64,000 nt of DNA from NCBI GenBank assembly GCA_028287185.1, contig JAQBQD010000081.1:1-64000 (forward strand), read 5' to 3'. This DNA is from Gemmatimonadota bacterium. GTDB lineage: Bacteria > Gemmatimonadota > Gemmatimonadetes > Longimicrobiales > Longimicrobiaceae. Shown here one piece after another: positions 7,028 through 16,329 of this stretch (its first letter is position 1; each line of letters starts with the position of its first letter). The notes beneath the pieces are model-generated. The model did not search any database. It saw only the letters and a list, made by a program, of their open reading frames with translations, and was not told where the DNA came from. The position numbers and the translations under genes are program-made.

Positions 7028-8890
7028 ATGCAGCCGTCCCGCAGACCGTCGTCCGGCGCTCCGCGCGCCCGGGTGGTCGTACTGGAAGCACGCAGGGGCG
7101 ACGCCCGCCGCGACCGGCTGGAGCGGTGGGCGCGCGCGCGACGGACCCGCGGCCGCGCCTGGGTGCTGCCGTGCGACACGGAGACGGGCGGCGTCTGGGC
7201 GGGGGTGGAGGAGTGGATCCGGGACCTGCTTCCCGAGCTGGAAAGCCGGGCCCCGGACCTGTTCGTGGCGCACGATGGCGAGCTCACCCACGTGGTGCCG
7301 GCGCTTCGCACGCGGGTCCGTCCCCGCCACGTGAGCCTGACGGACGCGGCCAGCGCGGACGAGGCGGTGCGGAACTACGCCGCCGACCGGGTGCGGCGCA
7401 TCCCCCACGGCCTCATCGACCTCCTCTCCGCGTGGCATGCGCGCGCGGGCCGCGGACGCTGGGCCGTGGCCTGCGACGACTTCGACCGGCGGGGCGCGGT
7501 CGCCGGGCAGCTCTTCCGGCACCTGGTCCGGCGCCGGGGGGCGGAGATGGGCCTCACGCTGGTGCTGGCGGTGGAGCCCGGCGCGGGCGAGCGGACGGCG
7601 CGGGAATTCGCGCCCTACGCCCGCGTGCACCGCGTGCGGCTGCACGTGCCCGGCGGCCCGGAGCCCCGCGTGGACCCGGACGAGGCCGCCCGTAGCGCCG
7701 GTGAGATGGAGGCGTGGGTGAAGCGAGACACGCTGCACATGCGCATGCACGCGCACACCCTCGCGCGGCTGTGGGCGCAGGCGGGCCGCCCGGAGCGCGT
7801 GACGTACTGGCGCATGGCCGAGCTGGGGATGCTGACGCAGCTGGGCTACTACGAGGACGCGGCGCGCCACGCCGCCGCCGTGGAGGCCGACCTCGCGCGG
7901 TTCGACCGGGCCGACGCGCCGTACTCCCGGGCCGCAGTGGTGAACAAGCTGTACACCGTCTACCTCACCGTCGGCCGGGTCACCGACGCGCGGGACGTGC
8001 TGCAGCGCGAGGGGCTGGACGTGCTCACCGTGCCCGAGGAGCGGGCCCACGCGCTGTACCAGATGGCCATGCTGCACGCGCGGTTCCTGCCCGCGCGCGA
8101 CCTGCCGCTCGCCGAGCGCTGCCTTCGCGACGCCCTCGCCGAGATCGAGCGCGCCGAGCTGGAGCCGGCCGACCGGCACTTCCACACCGTGTTCCTGCTC
8201 AACGGCCTCGCTTACGTGCGCGTGCGCCAGGGCCGGCCCGCCGACGCGACGGAGATGACGCTCGACAACTTCGCGCGGCTGGACGATCACCTTCCCCCGG
8301 AGCGCCACCGCCTGCACCGCTCGGTGCTGCTGTACAACGCCGCCCAGGTCGCCGCGCAGAACGGCGAGCACGAGACCGCCCTCCGCTACCTGGGCGACGC
8401 CATGGCGATGGACCCCGACTACTCCGAGTACTACAACGACCGCGGCAGCATCCACCTGAAGCTCGGCCGGCTGGACGAGGCGGAGGCCGACTACCGCCGC
8501 GCCATCGAGCTGTCCGCGCCCTACGTGGAGGTGTGGCACAACCTGGGGCAGTGCCTGTCGCGCGCCGGGCGGGCCGCCGAGGCCGAGGCCGCGTACGAGC
8601 GCGCCGTCGACCTGGACCCCGAGCGCGCACAGGCCTGGGCCGCGCTCGCCGCCCTCCGCCGCGCGCAGGGGCGGTCCGAGGCGGCGCTGGAGGCGTACGA
8701 CGCCGCCGTGGCCACCGACCCGAAGAACCCCTTCGTGCTGGCGAACCGCGCCGCGCTGCGCCTTGAGCTGGGCGACCCCGACGGCGGGCTGGCCGACCTC
8801 GACCGCGCCGTGGCGCTGGCGCCCGGTCACCCGGGCCTGCTGCGCAACCGCGCCATCGCCCTCGCCGCGCTCGAAGGGGTTCCCGCGTGA
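7028..8890 (+). CDS. TPR protein with degenerate STAND/ATPase-like N-terminus
   Basis: The protein has 620 residues. The first 250 resemble the nucleotide-binding region of STAND-type ATPases: a strand-turn segment GRAWVLPCDTETGGVWAG (42-59), then a Walker-B-like strand RWAVACDDFD (144-153) and LTLVLAVEPG. No P-loop GxxxxGK is present, so ATP binding is doubtful. The middle is helical, and the last 170 residues contain four or five clear tetratricopeptide repeats (for example YYNDRGSIHLKLGRLDEAEA and VWHNLGQCLSRAGRAAEAEA). The ATG at 7028 is preceded by CGGAG; the frame opens further upstream, but that part runs through the hairpin and precursor. It overlaps the radical SAM gene by 4 bp, which implies translational coupling. 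A scaffold or recruitment role for precursor and maturase is inference; FxsT-like TPR proteins are the nearest known parallel. Confidence 0.8.
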   Translation: MQPSRRPSSGAPRARVVVLEARRGDARRDRLERWARARRTRGRAWVLPCDTETGGVWAGVEEWIRDLLPELESRAPDLFVAHDGELTHVVPALRTRVRPRHVSLTDAASADEAVRNYAADRVRRIPHGLIDLLSAWHARAGRGRWAVACDDFDRRGAVAGQLFRHLVRRRGAEMGLTLVLAVEPGAGERTAREFAPYARVHRVRLHVPGGPEPRVDPDEAARSAGEMEAWVKRDTLHMRMHAHTLARLWAQAGRPERVTYWRMAELGMLTQLGYYEDAARHAAAVEADLARFDRADAPYSRAAVVNKLYTVYLTVGRVTDARDVLQREGLDVLTVPEERAHALYQMAMLHARFLPARDLPLAERCLRDALAEIERAELEPADRHFHTVFLLNGLAYVRVRQGRPADATEMTLDNFARLDDHLPPERHRLHRSVLLYNAAQVAAQNGEHETALRYLGDAMAMDPDYSEYYNDRGSIHLKLGRLDEAEADYRRAIELSAPYVEVWHNLGQCLSRAGRAAEAEAAYERAVDLDPERAQAWAALAALRRAQGRSEAALEAYDAAVATDPKNPFVLANRAALRLELGDPDGGLADLDRAVALAPGHPGLLRNRAIALAALEGVPA

Positions 8891-10434
8891 GCCCCGCCAC
8901 CGCGCGACCCTCCCCCCACCCGCTGCCCGCGGCGGACGCCGCGAAGGGGACGACCATGCCCACCCCGTCCGTGCTGACCCACTCGCCCCTGGACGGTCCC
9001 GGACCGCGCCCCCCGGCGCCGCTCACGCAGCTGGGATACAGCGGCTCGGGCCGCTGGCTGCCCTCGCGCTACAACGCCCGGACGGTGCACGACGACGGCC
9101 GGCTGCTGGTGTGGAACACGCTGACGGGCGCCGCCCTGGAGTTCATGCCCGAGCACCGCGACGGCGCCGTGGCCGCGCTCTCGGCCAAGGAGCTTCGGGA
9201 CCCGCTGAATCCGTACGCCAAGCACCTGGCGGCGCGCGGCCTGCTGGTGCGCGAGGGGCTGGACGAGATGGCGATCTTCCGCATGATCTTCGGCCAGCAG
9301 CACTGGCGCTCGGACAAGCTGCACCTGATCCTGATGGCCAGCGAGGACTGCAACTTCCGCTGCGTGTACTGCTACGAGAAGTTCAAGCACGGCACCATGG
9401 ATCCCGAGGTGCGGCGCGGGGTCCGCGCGCTCATCGAGCAGCGCGCGCCCGTCCTCAAGGAGCTGAGCATCCAGTGGTTCGGCGGCGAGCCGCTCTACGG
9501 CTGGGAGGCCATCGAGGAGCTGGCGCCGTTCATGAAGGCCACTGCCCGCGACCGGGGCATCCGGTTCGCGCACGCCATGACCACGAACGCCTACCTGCTC
9601 ACCGAGGAGCGCGCCACGCGCCTCCTGGAGTGGGGGTGCAACTCGTACCAGATCACCGTCGATGGCCAGGCGGCCGAGCACGACTGCAAGCGCGTGGCGC
9701 GCGACGGGAGCCCCACCCACGGCGTCATCCTGGACAACCTGCGGGCGATGGCGGCCCGCGACGCGCAGTTCAAGGTGAGCCTGCGCGTCAACTTCGACCA
9801 GGACAACTTTCCCAGCCTGGGTGCCTTCATGGAGGCGCTCAGCGAGGACTTCGGCGGCGATCCCCGCTTCCGGATGCGCTTCCGCGCGATCGGGCGCTGG
9901 GGCGGCCCCAACGACGGGGACATCGAGACGTGCGGGCTGGAGGAGAAGCGCTTCGTGAAGGACCAGCTTCGCGCCCAGGCCCGGGAGCTGGGGCTGCACC
10001 CCGAAGGCGGCATCGAGGAGGTACGGCACCCCGGCTCGCAGGTGTGCTACGCGGCGCGCCCGTACAGCTACGTCGTGGGCGCCACGGGCAAGCTGATGAA
10101 GTGCACCATCGCGCTCGACGAGATGCCGGAGAACGTGGTGGGGCGCCTGAGCCCGGAAGGGGTGCTGGAGGTGGACCCGCAGAACCTTTCGCGCTGGGTC
10201 GCCCCGCACTTCGAGACGGACTCCCTCTGCCAGACCTGCTACGTGCTGCCCGGCTGCCAGGGCGGGGCGTGCCCGCTGACCCGCATCCAATCCGGCACGC
10301 GCACCTGCTGCGGAACCAAGTCCAACCTGAAGCGCGAGATGCGCTTCAGCCTGGAGGAGATGCAGCTCGCGCGGGAAGGCCATGCCGGGCGGACCGTCAC
10401 CGCGGGCGCGGCGCCGGACGAGCTGATGCCCTGA
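8887..10434 (+). CDS. Radical SAM/SPASM peptide maturase
   Basis: Radical SAM enzymes use a [4Fe-4S] cluster and S-adenosylmethionine to start radical chemistry, and SPASM members modify peptides. In this 515-residue protein the cluster motif is CNFRCVYC (Cys155, 159, 162). A second group of Cys (387, 406, 448, 451, 457, 462, 474, 475) forms a SPASM domain for auxiliary clusters. Residues 45-145 (RYNARTVHDDGRLLVWN followed by TLTGA) look like the PqqD-like recognition region found ahead of many such maturases. The start is ambiguous. The GTG at 8887 overlaps the TPR stop codon (GTGA) and has AAGGGG upstream; an ATG at 8956, also with AAGGGGA, would remove 23 low-complexity residues. Together with the 56-residue precursor this defines a RiPP-like locus whose product is unknown. 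Confidence 0.9.
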   Translation: MSPATARPSPHPLPAADAAKGTTMPTPSVLTHSPLDGPGPRPPAPLTQLGYSGSGRWLPSRYNARTVHDDGRLLVWNTLTGAALEFMPEHRDGAVAALSAKELRDPLNPYAKHLAARGLLVREGLDEMAIFRMIFGQQHWRSDKLHLILMASEDCNFRCVYCYEKFKHGTMDPEVRRGVRALIEQRAPVLKELSIQWFGGEPLYGWEAIEELAPFMKATARDRGIRFAHAMTTNAYLLTEERATRLLEWGCNSYQITVDGQAAEHDCKRVARDGSPTHGVILDNLRAMAARDAQFKVSLRVNFDQDNFPSLGAFMEALSEDFGGDPRFRMRFRAIGRWGGPNDGDIETCGLEEKRFVKDQLRAQARELGLHPEGGIEEVRHPGSQVCYAARPYSYVVGATGKLMKCTIALDEMPENVVGRLSPEGVLEVDPQNLSRWVAPHFETDSLCQTCYVLPGCQGGACPLTRIQSGTRTCCGTKSNLKREMRFSLEEMQLAREGHAGRTVTAGAAPDELMP

Positions 10435-10468
10435 CCGCGGGCCCAGCCTTCCGACGCCCGCCCGTGAC

Positions 10469-10515
10469 GAGGACGAGGGGCCCGGCCGTGGATCGGCTCG
10501 GCCCCTCACGTCCTC
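10469..10515 (+). terminator. Terminator of the RiPP-like operon
   Basis: GAGGACGAGGGGCC (10469-10482) pairs with GGCCCCTCACGTCCTC (10500-10515), leaving a 2-base bulge and a 17-base loop. It lies 34 bp after the radical SAM stop codon. It could also act for the convergent membrane-protein gene ending at 10630. The remainder of 10435-10629 shows nothing else. Confidence 0.7.
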
Positions 10516-10629
10516 TCGGCGCCGGACGGATCATCCGGAATTCGTCCTCAGGATCGGTCGACTGCCCCTGACCCTCCGAGCGCCCGCGCGGAATTCGCGC
10601 GAAGAGGTCGGGTCTTCGCGGATCCCGGA

Positions 10630-11349
10630 TCAGGGCGACGTGTGGTTCAGCACCACGATCTTCTGCCAGACCTTGCCGCTCAGGCCGATGGTAAGCGCCT
10701 CCACCTCGTCCACGGCACCCAGGACCACGGGATCGTTGAAGGTCTGCGCGTAGAGCGCGGCGATCTTGCTGGTCAGCGACAGCAGCTCGGCGCAGTAGTC
10801 CAGGTATCGCGAAAGCTGGTACGGCGTCATGGCCAGCGAGGGCGACGAAGCGGTGCCGACCACGCGCTCGGCCAGGCGATCGGGGTCCTTCGTGAGCTGG
10901 TGCATGTCCACCAGGTGCGCCACGGCGCGCAGCTCGCGCACGGAGCGCAGGGCGCGCCGGCGCTTGATGCGGCCCTCCAGCGTGACCAGGAAGAAGACGG
11001 CGGCGCCCAGGAAGAGGACGACGTTCTTCGCCGCGTCCAGCACCTGGAGCAGCGCGCCCAGGTCCGTCGCCATGACGTGCAGTTGCACGCTGCCGGCGAT
11101 GCGCGCCAGCAGCGCGACGATGGATGCCAGCAGCAGCCAGACCCCGGCGCGGATGGGCAGGTTGGGCCGCGCGATGGCCGCCAGCCGCGCCACCGAATCG
11201 TCCGCCACCACCAGAAGCTCGCCCGCCAGCCGCGCCAGCCCGCTGCCGGGAAAGCGCTCGTGGATGCGCGACCGCAGGGTGCGCAGCGTCTCTACGATGC
11301 GCTCGGGATCGAGCTGCGGCCGCGGGTGGGCGGCGGGGTGCTGGGTCAA
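10630..11349 (-). CDS. Hypothetical membrane protein with two TM helices
   Basis: I do not recognise this 239-residue protein. Two hydrophobic segments (about 66-84 and 107-124) are separated by a short helical loop, with a basic patch (GRIKRRRALRS, 126-136) after the second. The C-terminal 100 residues are soluble and helical (MTPYQLSRYLDYCAELLS). It starts at TTG with a strong GAGGGGGCGA ribosome-binding site upstream. It converges on the radical SAM gene and is separated from the asparaginase gene behind it by 260 bp in which nothing is recognisable. There is no sign that it belongs to the RiPP locus. Confidence 0.7.
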   Translation of the reverse strand: MTQHPAAHPRPQLDPERIVETLRTLRSRIHERFPGSGLARLAGELLVVADDSVARLAAIARPNLPIRAGVWLLLASIVALLARIAGSVQLHVMATDLGALLQVLDAAKNVVLFLGAAVFFLVTLEGRIKRRRALRSVRELRAVAHLVDMHQLTKDPDRLAERVVGTASSPSLAMTPYQLSRYLDYCAELLSLTSKIAALYAQTFNDPVVLGAVDEVEALTIGLSGKVWQKIVVLNHTSP

Positions 11350-11609
11350 TTCGCCCCCTCGAAGGCGTACCGGTAGATGCCGGGCTGCACCGGGCCGTCG
11401 CGCACGCAGTCGGCCTCCGCCAGACGCTCGCGCGAGCGCGCGGAGGCGGGAGAATCGATCATCGCGGCGGACGGCGAGGGAGCGCTCATGCGGAAGGTCG
11501 GATCGAGCGGGAGAAACGATCGAAGCGCGGGTGAAGCTCGGAGATCGAGGCCGATACCGTCGGGGCCGTCACCAGACGCGCGCCCCGTGCCTCCGGCCGG
11601 CGGTGGGGC

Positions 11610-12632
11610 TCACACGTCGTACCGGCCGTCCTCCACCGCGGCGCGGATGCGGACCACGTCGTCGCCGAAGACGCCGAGGGCCAGCATCAGCTCCAGCCGC
11701 GCCTGCGGGCCGGTGAGCACGTCGGCGAAGATGGCGCCCATCTCGCGGAGCTGGTGGCCGCCGCCGGGATACGCGTAGGTGTCCAGCACGCGCCCTCGGT
11801 GCGAGCGCGAGGCGATCAGCACCGGCCGGCCGGCGTCGATCCACCGGGCGACGCCGGGAAGGACGGAGGGGGGGACGTTGCCGCGGCCCATGGCCTCGAT
11901 CACCAGGCCGCGCGCGCCGCTGTCCAGGCTGGCCTCGATGAGCCGAGAGTCGGCGCCGGCCACCATCTTCACCAGGTCCACCGGCTGCACGGGCGCGTCG
12001 GGCATCAGCGGCGTCTTGCGGCGGCTCTCGCGGTAGAAGAGCACGCGGCCCTTGTCGGTGATGCCCAGCGGTCCCCAGTTGGGCGAGCGGAAGGTGCCCG
12101 CCTCCTCCGTGTGCGTCTTCACCACCTCGCTGCCCTGCACCACGCTCTCGTCCATCACGACCATCGTGCCCCGCCCGTGCGACTCGGGCGAGGCGGCCAC
12201 CTCGGTGGCGGCCATGAAGTTGAGCGGGCCGTCCCACGACAGCTCGGACGAGTTGCGCATGGCGCCGGTGATGACCACGGGCAGCTCGGCCGGGAGCGAG
12301 CGGTCCAGCAGGTAGGCCGTCTCCTCGATGGTGTCGGTGCCGTGCGTCACCACCACGCCGCTGAACCCCTCGGCCTGCGCGCCCAACACGGCGGCCCGCA
12401 GCTCCCACATGCGGTCCACGGTCATGTGCGGGCCGGGGTAGCGCCCGAACTCGCGAACCTCCACGTCCGCCACCTTCTCCACGCCCGGCACCAGCGCCAG
12501 GATCTCGCGCCCGGTGAGCTGCGGGACGGCGCCGCCGCTGGCCGCGTCCATCCGCATGGAGATGGTGCCGCCCGCCGCCAGGAAGAGCACGCGCGGCAGG
12601 CCCGGCGGCGGCGGATTCGCGGGGTCAGCCAC
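11610..12632 (-). CDS. L-asparaginase (type I/II fold)
   Basis: Asparaginases hydrolyse asparagine to aspartate and ammonia. Both catalytic threonine motifs are present in this 340-residue protein: AAGGTIS with Thr23, and THGTDTIEETAY with Thr96-His-Gly-Thr-Asp100. There is no signal peptide, so it is probably cytoplasmic. The GTG start at 12632 overlaps the end of the SDR gene by 8 bp, so the two are probably co-transcribed along with the ferritin-like gene. Some family members also act on glutamine or glutamyl substrates, so asparagine is the default assignment only. Confidence 0.9.
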   Translation of the reverse strand: MADPANPPPPGLPRVLFLAAGGTISMRMDAASGGAVPQLTGREILALVPGVEKVADVEVREFGRYPGPHMTVDRMWELRAAVLGAQAEGFSGVVVTHGTDTIEETAYLLDRSLPAELPVVITGAMRNSSELSWDGPLNFMAATEVAASPESHGRGTMVVMDESVVQGSEVVKTHTEEAGTFRSPNWGPLGITDKGRVLFYRESRRKTPLMPDAPVQPVDLVKMVAGADSRLIEASLDSGARGLVIEAMGRGNVPPSVLPGVARWIDAGRPVLIASRSHRGRVLDTYAYPGGGHQLREMGAIFADVLTGPQARLELMLALGVFGDDVVRIRAAVEDGRYDV

Positions 12633-13395
12633 AGAGCACGCTCCCGCCGTTCACGTTCACCACCTCGCCCGTGACGTGGCGCGCCAGGTCCGAGCAGAGC
12701 CAGACGATAGGCCCCGCCACGTCGTCCGCCGTCGCCACGCGGCCCAACGGGATGCCGGCCTCGATGCGCTCGCGCCCCTCGCGCGCCATTGCGCCCGCCA
12801 CCATCTCGGTGTCGATCCACCCCGGCGCCACGCAGTTCACCGTCACCCCGCGCCGCGCCAGCTCCACGGCGACGGACTTGGTGAGCGAGATCATCGCCCC
12901 CTTGCTGGCGGCGTAGTCCGCGTGGCCCCCCTCGCCGCGCTGGCCCGCGGTGGAGGAGACCAGGACGATGCGCCCGCCGTCGCCCACGTGCCGGGCGGCG
13001 AGCTGCACGGTGTAGAAGATGGAGGTGAGGTTGGCGTCGAGGGTGCGCTTCCACTGCGTGTCCGCCATGACCGCGATCGGCGTGTCGTCGGGCGGCCAGA
13101 CGCCGTGGTTGCCCACGAACAGGTCCACGCCCCCCAACTCCACCAGGCAGCGCTCGAAGACGATCTCGGCGCCCCACGGCGTGGCCAGGTCCGCCGCCTG
13201 CGCCGCCGCCCGCACGCCCAGCGCGCGCAGCTCGGCGACGACCGCCTCGGCGTCCGCCCCGCGGCTGTGGTAGCCGATGACGACGTCGGCCCCCGCGCGC
13301 GCCAGCATCAGCGCCGTCGCCCGCCCCACCCCGCGCGAGCCGCCGGTGACCAGCGCGCGCTTTCCCTTCAGTCCCAGGCTCAGGCCGGCGTCCAT
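12625..13395 (-). CDS. Short-chain dehydrogenase/reductase (FabG-like)
   Basis: This is a classical SDR of 256 residues. The NAD(P)-binding TGGSRGVGRA (17-26) and the catalytic Ser (LVSSTAG), Tyr and Lys (YAASKG) are all visible, as is the C-terminal NVNGG typical of FabG-like members. The Asn-Ala-Gly motif is NHG here. The ATG at 13395 has GGGGGGC immediately upstream, and longer reading in this frame runs into the next gene. It overlaps the ferritin-like gene by 16 bp and the asparaginase gene by 8 bp. The substrate is unknown; 3-oxoacyl-ACP reductase is only one possibility. Confidence 0.9.
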   Translation of the reverse strand: MDAGLSLGLKGKRALVTGGSRGVGRATALMLARAGADVVIGYHSRGADAEAVVAELRALGVRAAAQAADLATPWGAEIVFERCLVELGGVDLFVGNHGVWPPDDTPIAVMADTQWKRTLDANLTSIFYTVQLAARHVGDGGRIVLVSSTAGQRGEGGHADYAASKGAMISLTKSVAVELARRGVTVNCVAPGWIDTEMVAGAMAREGRERIEAGIPLGRVATADDVAGPIVWLCSDLARHVTGEVVNVNGGSVLCG

Positions 13396-13799
13396 TTGCC
13401 CCCCAGTGATTCGGCGTGGTGACGCTCGGTGTCCAGGATCTCGCGGATCAGCGCCGCGGTCTGCGCGTCGGGCTGGGCACCGGCCAGCGCCTCGTAGCGC
13501 ATCACCTCGGCCTCCTCGCGCAGCCGGGCGGCGCCCTCCCAGCCGTCCAGGCCCGTGGCGGCGGCGGGCTCGGGCGCGCGGACCAGCGGCTCGTCGTCCA
13601 GGGCGGCGCCCAGCTCCATCAGCCGCGCCGTGATGCGCGACAGGTGGTGCTGCTCGTCCGCGTGCAGCTCGTTGAAGCGCTCGCCCAGCGCATCGTCGCC
13701 GCGGCGCTCGGCCTCGGCCGCCAGCGCGCGGTAGAAGTGCGCCTGCTCGCGCTCCGCCTGGCGGGCCGCCTGCAGCGCACGGGTAAGGTCGAGGGTCAT
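13380..13799 (-). CDS. Ferritin-like four-helix protein
   Basis: This 139-residue, all-helical protein has the spacing of a ferritin/rubrerythrin-type di-iron bundle: EREQAHFY (16-23), ADEQHH (47-52), EEAEVMRYEAL (95-105) and DTERHHAES (123-131). The Glu and His residues could bind two metal ions. It lacks the rubredoxin tail of true rubrerythrins. The ATG at 13799 is the first start in frame. It overlaps the following SDR gene by 16 bp. A role in iron handling or peroxide defence is inferred from the fold only. Confidence 0.75.
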   Translation of the reverse strand: MTLDLTRALQAARQAEREQAHFYRALAAEAERRGDDALGERFNELHADEQHHLSRITARLMELGAALDDEPLVRAPEPAAATGLDGWEGAARLREEAEVMRYEALAGAQPDAQTAALIREILDTERHHAESLGGKWTPA

Positions 13800-14042
13800 T
13801 CGGGAGGATGCGGGGCGAGCGTGGCCCGGCGGAGGATCCGCACGGACGATGCGGGATTATCGCCGTTCGGGCGCCGGGATGCAAACGGGGAGGGATCGCG
13901 TCGGGACGCAGGTCCGTGAGCCGGGGCCCGTATCCGCGGGCTCAGGGTGGCGATGAGGTCGATCGATCGGCTCGGAGACGAGGGGAGAGACGCGTCTCCG
14001 GAGGACGGTCGGCGGAAGGCGGTGGAGGGTCCGTCGAAGGGC

Positions 14043-14848
<806 letters not shown>

Positions 14849-14852
<4 letters not shown>

Positions 14853-15994
14853 CGCCCGCCCCACTCGGCCCGCCCGCCCGCGCGGCGGTAGGGCAGCGAG
14901 ATGGTGGCGAGCGCGCCGCCGCCCTCGGCCTCGGTCAGCTCCAGGCTCTGCTCGTCGCCGTACATCCGCGCCAGGCGCGCGCGCGTGTTGCGCAGGCCCA
15001 CGCCGTCGCCCGCGTTGGGCTCCGGCCCGGGCCCGTCGTCGCGCACGCTCAGCAGCAGGGTGCCGTCGCGGCGCTCGGCGGCGATGCGCACCAGGGTCGC
15101 CGCGGTGCGCGGGGCCACGCCGTGCTTGATCGCGTTCTCCACCAGCGGCTGCAGGATGAGGTTGGGCACGCCCGCGTCCATCAGCTCGGGCGCCACCCGC
15201 ACGTCCACCCGCAGCCGGTCGGCGCAGCGCACGCGCTCGATGGCCAGGTATCGCTCCAGGAACGCCAGCTCGTCGCGCAGCGGCACCTCCAGCGGCGGCT
15301 TCTCCTCCAGCACGCTGCGGAGCAGATCGCTGAGGCCGGCCAGCATCCGCACGGCCTCGGAGCTTCGCTCGCCGCGCACCAGCATGGCGATGGTGTTCAT
15401 CGCGTTGAACAGGAAATGCGGGTTGAGCTGCATCCGCAGCGCCTGGAGCTGCGCCTCCACGAGCTGCCCGCGCAGCTCCGACGCCGCAAGCTCCCGGTCG
15501 CGGTATCGGCCGTAGTACTCCACCAGGTAGGCAAGCCCCAGCAGAACGACGTAGAGCGGCAGGTCGCTCAGCACCACGCGCCAGAGGAACGGAAAGGGAT
15601 CGCGGGGAAACGGGCTGCCCATGCTGAACACCCAGGCGGGCAGCAGCATCTGCACGCCCAGGATCAGCCAGATGCTCACGAGCGTGACCGCCACCGCCAC
15701 GCCCAGGTGCAGCGCCACGGCGGGCAGCCAGCGGTGCCGGTCGATGGGCACGCGCCGCACGAACCACTGCAGGAGCGGCACGCTGAGCGCCCATACGTAC
15801 CAGTACGGAATGCGCATGGCCATGCCGTGCGCGTACGGCGCCGGGTGCCCCGCCATCGTCATCCCCTCCACGTGCTGCCACCCCCCGATCAGCCCGATGA
15901 GGGTGGCGAATACGAAGAGTGCGAGCGGCGGGATGCGGACGTGGGAGCCGCCGGGCGTGGCGGCGTCCGCGGCGGGAACGGGCAGCGTGTGCAT
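14849..15994 (-). CDS. LytS-type membrane sensor histidine kinase
   Basis: This sensor kinase has 381 residues. The N-terminal half holds four hydrophobic segments (about 22-40, 63-79, 91-118 and 139-158). The conserved histidine box follows as MQLNPHFLFNAMNTI with phospho-acceptor His193. The N-box LQPLVENAIKHG and the G-box DDGPGP/GVGLRNTRARL complete the HATPase domain. The frame runs 107 codons further upstream, but the ATG at 15994 (MHTLPVPAAD) is preferred because the extension is low-complexity Arg/Ala/Gly sequence that overlaps the 21-bp repeats. The stimulus is unknown. The divergent sulfur operon shares the upstream region, so it could be a target. Confidence 0.92.
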
Positions 15995-16040
15995 CCACCC
16001 AAGGTAAGCGCCCGCACCCGCCCGCGGAAACCGGATTGCG

Positions 16041-16092
16041 GCGAACCGCGCCCGCCGTGCAGCGAACCGCGTCCCCGTCGCCGCGAACCCCG
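16041..16092. promoter_or_regulatory. Three 21-bp-spaced GCGAACCGCG repeats, candidate LytTR sites
   Basis: GCGAACCGCG occurs at 16041 and 16062, and GCGAACCCCG at 16083, each exactly 21 bp apart. Read on the other strand the core is CGGTTCGC, with the GTT centre of LytTR sites. The spacing equals the 9-bp repeat plus 12-bp spacer known for the family. The array lies 47-98 bp upstream of the kinase start, in the 335-bp gap shared with the divergent sulfur operon. If the kinase frame started further upstream, the array would instead encode a heptapeptide repeat. Confidence 0.5.
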
Positions 16093-16329
16093 GTCTCGAC
16101 GCAGGGAGTCGCCCCCGCGTCCGCCGAATCGTCCCGCCTCCACGCGCTTCTCTTCCCGCACCGGCCTCCCATGTCCGCCGCGCAGCTCGCCGCCGGTGAA
16201 CGCCGGCCGCCTGCTCCCGCGCGCGCTTCGCTGCACCTCCGTGGCCGACGGAGGCGTGGAGCCGCATCCTCCCCCTCGCAACGCAGGAGCATCCATCGAC
16301 CGAACGACCCCGCACCCGGAGACCGCCCG

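Noticed and set aside
13917-13944. Terminator after the LytTR regulator gene (TGAGCC/GGCTCA)
   Set aside because: Only a 6-bp stem with a long loop is possible, so it was not listed as a feature.
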